Positions 57,575 through 64,000 of a DNA stretch of 64,000 bases are shown here, piece after piece. The stretch comes from Erwinia rhapontici. GTDB lineage: Bacteria > Pseudomonadota > Gammaproteobacteria > Enterobacterales > Enterobacteriaceae. The notes under the pieces are model-generated. The model did no database searches. It was not told where the DNA came from and saw only the letters and a program-made list of their open reading frames with translations. Every line of letters starts with the position of its first letter. Position 1 is the first letter of the stretch. The translations under genes and the position numbers were made by a program. Location of the stretch: assembly GCF_012271765.1 (NCBI RefSeq), contig NZ_VRKO01000015.1:202555-266554 (forward strand), read 5' to 3'.

Positions 57575-58882
57575 CTAATGCTGCGTCACTACCCCCATCA
57601 TTTTTTCCTTTTTCTCCTGCTCAAGCTCAGAAATCGGTTTGTTTTTCAGCAGGGTCCAGATAGCCACCGCGCCTAACAAATCAAACACCGCCAGTGCGGC
57701 AAACAGTGGGCTGAAGCCCATGGTATCGGCCAGCGCCCCAACCACCAGTGCAAACATAGTACTGGCTGTCCAGGCCGCCATCCCGGTCAGGCCGTTGGCG
57801 GTTGCCACTTCATTACGGCCGAAAACGTCAGAAGAGAGGGTGATCAGAGAGCCGGACAGTGCCTGATGGGCAAACCCGCCCACGCACAGCAGAGCGATCG
57901 CTGCATACGGGCTGGTAAACAGGCCAATGGTGCCGGGGCCAATCATCAGTACGGCACCCATGGTCACCACCATCTTGCGGGAGACAATCAGGTTTACGCC
58001 AAACACGCGCTGGAAGAACGGGGGCAGATAGCCGCCGACAATACAGCCGAGATCGGCAAACAGCATCGGCATCCAGGCGAACATCGCAATCTCTTTCAGA
58101 TTGAAGCCATAGGCCTTAAACATAAACAGCGGGATCCAGGCGTTAAACGTGCCCCAGGCGGGCTCCGCCAGAAAGCGCGGTAGGGCGATCCCCCAGAACT
58201 GGCGGTTGCGGACGATCTGCCAGGCCGACATTTTCTTGCCGTTATTCGTCTGGTGTTGAGCTTCCTGCCCGGAAAGAATGTATTCGCGTTCTTCAGGATC
58301 GAGTTTTTTCTGATCCTTAGGATGTTTGTAGAACACCAGCCAGCACAGCGCCCAGATCATGCTCAGGATGCCGGTGATAATAAAAGCCATCTGCCAGCTG
58401 TGTGCGACAATCGCCCACACCACCAACGGTGGCGCCAGCATGGCCCCGATCGACGACCCCACATTGAAATACCCTACGGCTATCGAGCGTTCTTTGGCCG
58501 GGAACCACTCGCTACTGGCCTTGAGTCCTGCCGGGATCATTGCTGCTTCAGCGGCACCCACTGCACCACGAGCAATCGCCAGCCCGCCCCAGCTTCCCGC
58601 CAGCGCGGTCGCGGCACAGAATATCGCCCAGAGAATGGCAAACATGGCATAGCCGATTTTGGTGCCCAGCACATCCAGAATGTAGCCTGCTACGGGCTGC
58701 ATAATGGTGTAACAGGCCGAATAGGCCGCCACGATGTAGGAATACTGCTGCGTGGTGATATGCAGCTCTGTTTCCAGCGTGGGGGCGGCAACTGCAATAG
58801 CATTACGCGTCAGGTAACCCAGTATGGTACCAACGGTCACCAGACCGATCATGTACCAGCGTAACCCTTTAATTTTACGCAT
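57575..58882 (-). CDS. exuT: ExuT, hexuronate MFS transporter
   Basis: ExuT imports galacturonate and glucuronate by proton symport. The 435-residue protein is an MFS permease of the anion:cation symporter family with 12 membrane helices; visible landmarks are RWYMIGLVTVGTILGYLTRNAIAVAAPTLE, the ERSIAVGYFNVGSSIGAM loop and QALSGSLITLSSDVFGRNEVATANGLTGMA. It starts at 58882 with AAGAGGT upstream. It is divergent from uxaC across a region with ExuR and CRP sites, so it shares control with the catabolic operon. Confidence 0.96.
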   Translation of the reverse strand: MRKIKGLRWYMIGLVTVGTILGYLTRNAIAVAAPTLETELHITTQQYSYIVAAYSACYTIMQPVAGYILDVLGTKIGYAMFAILWAIFCAATALAGSWGGLAIARGAVGAAEAAMIPAGLKASSEWFPAKERSIAVGYFNVGSSIGAMLAPPLVVWAIVAHSWQMAFIITGILSMIWALCWLVFYKHPKDQKKLDPEEREYILSGQEAQHQTNNGKKMSAWQIVRNRQFWGIALPRFLAEPAWGTFNAWIPLFMFKAYGFNLKEIAMFAWMPMLFADLGCIVGGYLPPFFQRVFGVNLIVSRKMVVTMGAVLMIGPGTIGLFTSPYAAIALLCVGGFAHQALSGSLITLSSDVFGRNEVATANGLTGMAAWTASTMFALVVGALADTMGFSPLFAALAVFDLLGAVAIWTLLKNKPISELEQEKKEKMMGVVTQH

Positions 58883-59021
58883 TTAAAACCTCTTCCCGTC
58901 ATTATTATTGATGCCTCGTCACGGACGGGCACCTTGTCTCGGCGGAACGGCTTGATAGTGACTCACCCGCCCTGTCTTCAAACGATAACCTTGCCTGCTT
59001 AATCTCAACCGCCGCCACGAT

Positions 59022-59039
59022 AACTTGTCATACAGATTT
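59022..59039. promoter_or_regulatory. ExuR-like operator 1 between exuT and uxaC
   Basis: AACTTGTCATACAGATTT matches the ExuR consensus AAATTGGTATACCAATTT at 13 of 18 positions. It lies nearer exuT, about 140 bases before its start. Confidence 0.5.
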
Positions 59040-59164
59040 AAAAGTTGAGAGCCATCACAAAAACCATTTTTGCAATGGGGGATAATAAAAGGGCTTTAAA
59101 GACAGATGGATAGCGCTTAATGACGTGAGTGAGAGGATAATTCACCCATAAATAGTGGTGTTTT

Positions 59165-59180
59165 TGTGATCGAGTTCTCA
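59165..59180. promoter_or_regulatory. Candidate CRP site before uxaC
   Basis: TGTGA-TCGAGT-TCTCA matches TGTGA-N6-TCACA at nine of ten core positions. It is about 85 bases upstream of the uxaC start, and CRP activation is known for hexuronate genes in E. coli. Confidence 0.55.
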
Positions 59181-59202
59181 CTATTATTCCAGCGCTAATC
59201 AC

Positions 59203-59219
59203 AATTGGTATGATAACTT
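59203..59219. promoter_or_regulatory. ExuR-like operator 2 before uxaC
   Basis: AATTGGTATGATAACTT has a perfect left half (AATTGGTAT) of the ExuR operator and a degenerate right half. It lies 33 bases before the uxaC start, well placed to block transcription. The 369-base exuT-uxaC gap contains these sites and no gene. Confidence 0.6.
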
Positions 59220-59251
59220 TGTTGGCATTGAGACGATGCAGGAGAGACCGT

Positions 59252-60661
59252 ATGTCACGCTTTATGAGTGAAGACTTTTTACTGGACAGTGAGTTTGCCC
59301 GCAGGCTTTACCATGATTACGCTGCCGACCAGCCCATCTTCGATTATCACTGCCATCTGCCTCCGCAGCAGATAGCCGAAAACTACCGTTTTAACAATCT
59401 GTATGACATCTGGCTGAAAGGCGATCACTACAAGTGGCGGGCGATGCGTGCCAACGGCGTGCCGGAAGCGCTTTGTACCGGCGATGCCAGCGATCGTGCA
59501 AAATTTGATGCCTGGGCGCGGACGGTGCCGGATACCATCGGTAACCCTCTGTACCACTGGACGCACCTTGAACTGCGCCGTCCGTTTGGCATCACCGATA
59601 CGCTGCTGTCACCCGCCACGGCCGACACGATATGGCACCAGTGTAACGAGATGCTGGCGCAGGATGCGTTTAGCGCCCGTGGCATCATGCAGCAGATGAA
59701 CGTCAAAATGGTTGGCACCACGGACGATCCGGTGGACGACCTGCGTCATCATCGTGCACTGGCGGTGGAGGGCAGCTTCACAACAAAAGTGTTGCCAAGC
59801 TGGCGGCCGGATAAAGCCTTCAATATTGAAGCGGAAGGGTTTGTCGATTATCTGCAAACGCTCTCTGCGGTGGCGAATGTCGATATCACCCGTTTTGATG
59901 ATCTGCGGCGTGCGCTGAAAGTACGGCTTGATCACTTTGCGGCCCACGGCTGCAAGGTCTCGGATCATGCGCTGGACGTGGTGCTGTACGGCGAAGCGGA
60001 TGACGTCACGCTGGACGGTATCCTGGCACGTCGCCTGACGGGAAGCCTGCTGCAGGAGAGCGAGGTGGCGCAGTTTAAAACCGCGGTGCTGGTGTGGCTG
60101 GGCGCGGAATATGCCAAACGTGGCTGGGTGCAGCAGTATCACATAGGCGCGCTGCGCAATAACAACCGCCGTCAGTTACTCCTGCTGGGGCCGGACGTAG
60201 GGTTTGATTCGATCAACGACCGTCCGCTGGCTGAACCGCTGTCGCGCTTGCTGGATGCGCAGAACCGGGACAACGCGCTGCCAAAAACCATCCTCTACTG
60301 CCTGAACCCGCGCGATAACGAAGTGCTGGCGACGATGGCCGGAAATTTCCAGGGCGAAGGGCAGCCCGGGAAGATGCAGTTCGGTTCGGCGTGGTGGTTT
60401 AACGACCAGAAGGATGGCATGGAGCGCCAGATGACCCAACTGGCACAAATGGGGCTGTTAAGCCGCTTTGTCGGCATGCTGACCGACAGCCGCAGCTTCC
60501 TCTCCTATACCCGCCATGAATACTTCCGTCGTCTGCTGTGCCAGATGATCGGGCGCTGGGTGGAAAAAGGCGAAGCGCCGGGCGATATCGCGCTGCTGGG
60601 CGACATGGTGCAGAACATTTGCTTTAACAATGCCCGCGACTACTTCGCGATTGAGCTGTAA
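59252..60661 (+). CDS. uxaC: Uronate isomerase UxaC
   Basis: UxaC isomerises galacturonate to tagaturonate (and glucuronate to fructuronate). The ATG at 59252, after GGAGAGA, gives 469 residues; upstream in-frame codons reach 59210 but lie within the operator. Amidohydrolase-like metal sites are in [16 protein letters not shown], and family cores [27 protein letters not shown] and [22 protein letters not shown] are intact, the last cited by [12 protein letters not shown]. It is first of uxaC-uxaB-uxaA, with 11 bases to uxaB. Confidence 0.97.
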   Translation: MSRFMSEDFLLDSEFARRLYHDYAADQPIFDYHCHLPPQQIAENYRFNNLYDIWLKGDHYKWRAMRANGVPEALCTGDASDRAKFDAWARTVPDTIGNPLYHWTHLELRRPFGITDTLLSPATADTIWHQCNEMLAQDAFSARGIMQQMNVKMVGTTDDPVDDLRHHRALAVEGSFTTKVLPSWRPDKAFNIEAEGFVDYLQTLSAVANVDITRFDDLRRALKVRLDHFAAHGCKVSDHALDVVLYGEADDVTLDGILARRLTGSLLQESEVAQFKTAVLVWLGAEYAKRGWVQQYHIGALRNNNRRQLLLLGPDVGFDSINDRPLAEPLSRLLDAQNRDNALPKTILYCLNPRDNEVLATMAGNFQGEGQPGKMQFGSAWWFNDQKDGMERQMTQLAQMGLLSRFVGMLTDSRSFLSYTRHEYFRRLLCQMIGRWVEKGEAPGDIALLGDMVQNICFNNARDYFAIEL

Positions 60662-60672
60662 GAGGATCTACG

Positions 60673-62148
60673 ATGCGCAAGCTGAACCGAAACGACTTTC
60701 CCGGGCCACAGTATCCTGAGCGGATCATTCAGTTTGGTGAAGGTAATTTTCTGCGTGCCTTTATCGACTGGCAAATCGATCAGTTGAACCAACACACCCG
60801 TCTGGACGCTGGCGTCGTGGTGGTGCGGCCGCTCAGCAGCGGCAGTCCACGCAGCCTTAACAGCCAGGATGGGCTGTATACCACGGTGATCCGCGGGCTC
60901 AATACGCAGGGTGATGTGGTGAGCGAGCCGCGGCTGATCCGCTCCGTCAATCGCGAAATCCAGCCCGTGCAGGATTTTGCCGCGTTTATGGCGCTGGCGA
61001 CGGACCCGCAGCTGCGGTTTGTGTTCTCCAACACCACGGAAGCGGGGATCTATTTTGATCCGGCAGATACGCTGGAATCCGCGCCTCCGGCCAGCTTCCC
61101 GGCCAAACTGACCCGCCTGTTACTGGCCCGCTGGCAGCATTTTGACGGCGCGCCTGATAAAGGCTGGCTGATGCTGCCCTGTGAGTTGATCGATAATAAC
61201 GGTGACGCCCTGCGCGCCCTTGTACTGCAAACGGCGCAGGCCTGGCAGTTGCCTGCCGCGTTTGTGAGGTGGGTGGAGCAGCACAATACCTTTTGTTCGA
61301 CGCTGGTGGACCGCATTGTTACGGGCTACCCCGACGATGCCAGCGAGCTGGAAGAGCAGCTCGGTTATCGTGACGAGTATTTGGTGGCGGGGGAGGTTTA
61401 CTATCAGCTGGTGATCCAGGGGCCGTCCTCTGTGGCGCAAGCGCTGTGTCTTGACCAGCTGGCGCTGAATATCCTGCTGGTTGATGACATCAAACCTTAT
61501 AAAGAGCGCAAGGTGGCGATCCTCAATGGCGCACACACCGCAATGGTGCCGGTGGCGTTTCTGGCCGGGCTGGAGTCGGTGGGTGACGCGATGGTTGATG
61601 CAGAGGTGGCTGCGTTTGTTGATGATACGCTGCGTAAGGAAATTATCCCGACGCTGACGCAGCCGCAGGCAGCGCTGAATGCGTTTGCAGACGAGGTCCT
61701 TAATCGTTTTCGTAACCCGTTTATCCGCCATCAACTGAGCGCAATTGCCCTCAATGGCATGACGAAGTTCCGCACCCGTCTGCTGCCCGCGCTGCTGTGG
61801 CAGCATGCAGAGAACGGGGCACCATCGCCGCGCCTGAGCTTTGCACTGGCAGCGCTGCTGGCGTACTACCGGGGTGAACGCAACGGCCAGCGTTATCCGT
61901 TGCAGGACGATGCGCACTGGTTAGCGCGTTTTGCCACGCTGTGGCCGCAGGTTGACTGCCATGATATTCCCCTGCGCCAGCTGGTGGATGACGTGCTGAG
62001 TGATGCCGCGCACTGGGGGCAGGACCTCACACAGCTGGCCGGGCTGAGTGCGAGCGTCACGGCACAGCTGCAACAGATCCTCCAGCTTGGCATGCGTGCG
62101 GCACTGGCGCAGGTAAACGAAGGGGCGAATCATGCAAAGCATCATTAA
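60673..62148 (+). CDS. uxaB: Tagaturonate reductase (altronate oxidoreductase) UxaB
   Basis: UxaB reduces tagaturonate to D-altronate with NADH. The 491-residue protein shows the mannitol-dehydrogenase-type fold: [64 protein letters not shown] and the substrate-site [21 protein letters not shown]. In E. coli uxaB stands apart from uxaCA; here it is between uxaC and uxaA. uxaA overlaps it by 17 bases. Confidence 0.96.
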   Translation: MRKLNRNDFPGPQYPERIIQFGEGNFLRAFIDWQIDQLNQHTRLDAGVVVVRPLSSGSPRSLNSQDGLYTTVIRGLNTQGDVVSEPRLIRSVNREIQPVQDFAAFMALATDPQLRFVFSNTTEAGIYFDPADTLESAPPASFPAKLTRLLLARWQHFDGAPDKGWLMLPCELIDNNGDALRALVLQTAQAWQLPAAFVRWVEQHNTFCSTLVDRIVTGYPDDASELEEQLGYRDEYLVAGEVYYQLVIQGPSSVAQALCLDQLALNILLVDDIKPYKERKVAILNGAHTAMVPVAFLAGLESVGDAMVDAEVAAFVDDTLRKEIIPTLTQPQAALNAFADEVLNRFRNPFIRHQLSAIALNGMTKFRTRLLPALLWQHAENGAPSPRLSFALAALLAYYRGERNGQRYPLQDDAHWLARFATLWPQVDCHDIPLRQLVDDVLSDAAHWGQDLTQLAGLSASVTAQLQQILQLGMRAALAQVNEGANHAKHH

Positions 62149-63622
62149 AATTCACAGCCTGGATAACGTGGCGGTGGCATTGCGTGATCTGGAGGAGGGG
62201 GAGCGCGTCAGCGTTGCCGGACACGCTCTGGTGCTGAAACAACCGGTGGGGCGTGGGCATAAATTTGCTCTGCACCCGCTGGCAACGAATGCGTTGGTGA
62301 TGAAATACGGCCTGCCGATCGGCCATGCCACGCAACCGGTGAGTGCCGGTGAAATCATTCATTCGAACAATGCACGCACTAATCTCAGCGATCTGGATGA
62401 GTACCAGTATCAGCCGGAGTTTGCCACGCTCCCTGAGCAGGCTGCTGACCGTGAAGTACAGATTTATCGCCGCCGCAGTGGTGAAGTCGGCATCCGCAAT
62501 GAACTGTGGATCCTGCCGACCGTGGGCTGCGTCAATGGCATTGCCCGTCAGATCCTGCAACGTTTTCTGAAAGAGACGGCAGAGGCGGCTGATATCGACG
62601 GCGTGCACCTGTTCAGCCACCCGTTCGGCTGTTCGCAGCTTGGGCAGGATCACGTAAACACCCGCACCATGCTGCAAAATATGGTGCGTCACCCCAACGC
62701 CGGGGCAGTGCTGGTGATCGGTCTTGGTTGTGAAAACAATCAGGTCGATGTTTTCCGTGAGACGCTGGGTGAAACAGACGAGCAGCGGGTGAAGTTTATG
62801 ATTTGCCAGCAGCAGGATGATGAGGTGGAAGCCGGGCTGGCGCTTCTGCATGAACTTTACGAGGCGATGCGCTATGACCAGCGTCAGCCAGGGCGCCTTA
62901 GCGAGCTGAAGTTCGGGCTGGAGTGCGGCGGATCGGACGGTTTGTCTGGCATTACCGCCAATCCGTTGCTCGGGCGTTTCTCCGACCAGATGATCGCCAA
63001 CGGTGGTACCACGGTGCTGACGGAGGTGCCGGAGATGTTCGGGGCAGAACGTATTCTGATGAGCCGCTGCCGCGATGAAGCCACCTTCAGCAAAACCGTG
63101 AAGATGGTGAACGATTTCAAAGCCTATTTTATTGCCCACAACCAGCCGATTTATGAAAATCCGTCACCGGGCAACAAAGCGGGGGGGATCACCACACTGG
63201 AAGAGAAGTCGCTGGGCTGCACGCAGAAGGCCGGGCAAAGCCAGGTGGTCGATGTTCTCAACTACGGGCAGCGGCTGACACAGCCAGGGCTTAATCTGCT
63301 CAGCGCCCCGGGAAACGATGCGGTGGCGACCAGCGCACTGGCCGGAGCGGGTTGCCATATGGTGTTGTTCAGCACCGGACGCGGCACGCCTTACGGGGGT
63401 TTTGTCCCCACGGTGAAGTTAGCCACCAACAGCGAACTGGCGGCGAAGAAGCCACACTGGATTGATTTCGATGCCGGGCAGCTGATCCACGGCGTGGAGA
63501 TGCCCGCACTGCTGGCGCAGTTTGTCGATACCATCGTGGCGATTGCCAACGGGCGACAGACGCGTAACGAAGTGAATGATTTCCGGGAACTGGCGATTTT
63601 TAAAAGCGGGGTAACGTTGTAA
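62132..63622 (+). CDS. uxaA: Altronate dehydratase UxaA
   Basis: UxaA dehydrates D-altronate to 2-keto-3-deoxygluconate, the product sent to KdgK and Eda (not in this window). The 496-residue protein has an N-terminal SAF domain ([28 protein letters not shown]) and a large C-terminal catalytic domain with [53 protein letters not shown] and STGRGTPYG. Its start overlaps the end of uxaB. It ends just before a palindrome array. Confidence 0.97.
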   Translation: MQSIIKIHSLDNVAVALRDLEEGERVSVAGHALVLKQPVGRGHKFALHPLATNALVMKYGLPIGHATQPVSAGEIIHSNNARTNLSDLDEYQYQPEFATLPEQAADREVQIYRRRSGEVGIRNELWILPTVGCVNGIARQILQRFLKETAEAADIDGVHLFSHPFGCSQLGQDHVNTRTMLQNMVRHPNAGAVLVIGLGCENNQVDVFRETLGETDEQRVKFMICQQQDDEVEAGLALLHELYEAMRYDQRQPGRLSELKFGLECGGSDGLSGITANPLLGRFSDQMIANGGTTVLTEVPEMFGAERILMSRCRDEATFSKTVKMVNDFKAYFIAHNQPIYENPSPGNKAGGITTLEEKSLGCTQKAGQSQVVDVLNYGQRLTQPGLNLLSAPGNDAVATSALAGAGCHMVLFSTGRGTPYGGFVPTVKLATNSELAAKKPHWIDFDAGQLIHGVEMPALLAQFVDTIVAIANGRQTRNEVNDFRELAIFKSGVTL

Positions 63623-63644
63623 TCCCGGGAGAGGAGTACGGCGA

Positions 63645-63923
63645 ATGGCGTAGGGGCGGATATGCCTTGCGCTGGGTCGGGCATGCCCGACCCCTACATC
63701 TGAACGGCGCAGGGGCGAGGCACGCCTTGCGCTGGGTCGGGCATGCCGACCCCTACATCTGAACGGCGCAGGGGCGAGGCACGCCTTGCGCTGGGTCGGG
63801 CATGCCAGCCCCTACACCTGAACAGCGTAGGGGCGAGGCACGCCTTGCGATGGGGCGGGCATGTCCGACCCCTACACCTGAACAGCGTAGGGGCGAGGCA
63901 CGCCTTGCGCAGGGTCGGGCATG
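63645..63923. repeat. Tandem array of about five 59-60 bp palindromic units
   Basis: Units begin near 63648, 63708, 63767, 63825 and 63884, each reading GTAGGGGCGAGGCACGCC or GCAGGGGCGAGGCACGCC, then TTGCGCTGGG, then TCGGGCATGCCCGACCCCTAC with small variations. Each has two internal palindromes, so the array can form multiple hairpins. The fifth unit stops within GGGCATG. Open frames across it (for example on both strands near 63700-63930) come from the repeat period and are not supported as genes. Confidence 0.9.
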
Positions 63924-64000
63924 TGTAGGACCGGGTACATAGGTAACAGATCAGACCGGGCACACAGGTAACACTTTTATGCCGGGTCGACCCTGATAAT
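63924..64000. mobile_element. Probable terminus of an insertion sequence (cut by the window)
   Basis: The palindrome unit is interrupted after GGGCATG and followed by TGTAGGACCGGGTACATAGG. Two near-identical 19-base direct repeats, ACCGGGTACATAGGTAACA at 63930-63948 and ACCGGGCACACAGGTAACA at 63955-63973 (17 of 19 bases the same), look like transposase-binding repeats at an element end, in the style of IS481-type elements. No transposase gene is visible before the edge. Family and element identity are inferred. Confidence 0.5.

Noticed and set aside
63694..63963. An open frame of 89 codons, minus strand, over the palindrome array
   Set aside because: It is produced by the repeat itself (repeating CLAPTLFRCRG-like units) and runs into the IS-like end.

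Overview
The window is chromosomal DNA from a gamma-proteobacterium of the order Enterobacterales. Almost every housekeeping protein is a close, full-length relative of its Escherichia coli counterpart and gene order is largely conserved. The protein divergence, the abundance of GTAGGGGCGGGCATGCCC-type intergenic palindromes and the uxaC-uxaB-uxaA order suggest a genus outside Escherichia/Salmonella, perhaps Erwinia/Pantoea-like or a related enteric. The genus is an inference and is not settled.

Region 1 (1-35.1 kb) follows the E. coli 95-minute segment: rlmB (cut by the left edge), bsmA, yjfP, rpsF-priB-rpsR-rplI, oapA, fklB, cpdB, cysQ, ytfJ, ytfK, paeA, tamA-tamB-ytfP, ppa, fbp, mpl, darP, pmbA and cybC. 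Accessory genes break this backbone. There are two methyl-accepting chemotaxis receptors with sigma-28-like promoters. A six-gene chaperone-usher fimbrial operon with DUF1120 pilins follows an A+T-rich leader (19.5-26.0 kb). An orphan zincin effector-like gene is coupled to a small lipoprotein gene (26.8-27.8 kb) and resembles a type VI secretion effector/immunity pair. msrA, usually next to tamA, is missing there, as is ytfQRT-yjfF next to ppa.

Region 2 (35.1-43.6 kb) joins the two backbone segments, which lie far apart in E. coli. It holds a poorly characterised catabolic operon: a PRD-only protein, an SFCGS-motif protein, DUF4312, DUF4311 and DUF4310 proteins, an amidohydrolase/deacetylase, a DgaE-like PLP ammonia-lyase and a DgaF-like KDGP aldolase. 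A PTS-sensing transcriptional regulator follows. The operon has enzymes for an acylated amino-sugar acid but no kinase and no recognisable PTS permease, so the DUF431x/SFCGS proteins are the likely transporter, possibly a phosphorylating one. This is the best candidate here for an undescribed system. A 42-bp tandem repeat array between two palindromes ends the region.

Region 3 (43.6-64 kb) follows the E. coli 70-minute segment with its accessory blocks (tdc, gar, aga) absent: dolP, diaA, yraN, lpoA, rsmI, the RNase P RNA gene rnpB with a duplicated 3' end and terminator, roxA (displaced from its E. coli position), yhaK, yhaJ, yqjG, yqjF, yqjK-E-D-C, mzrA-yqjA, exuR, exuT and uxaC-uxaB-uxaA. 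The last block imports galacturonate and converts it to 2-keto-3-deoxygluconate, with ExuR-like operators and a CRP-like site in front. The window ends in a tandem array of about five 59-60 bp palindromic units, the last apparently interrupted by the end of an insertion sequence.
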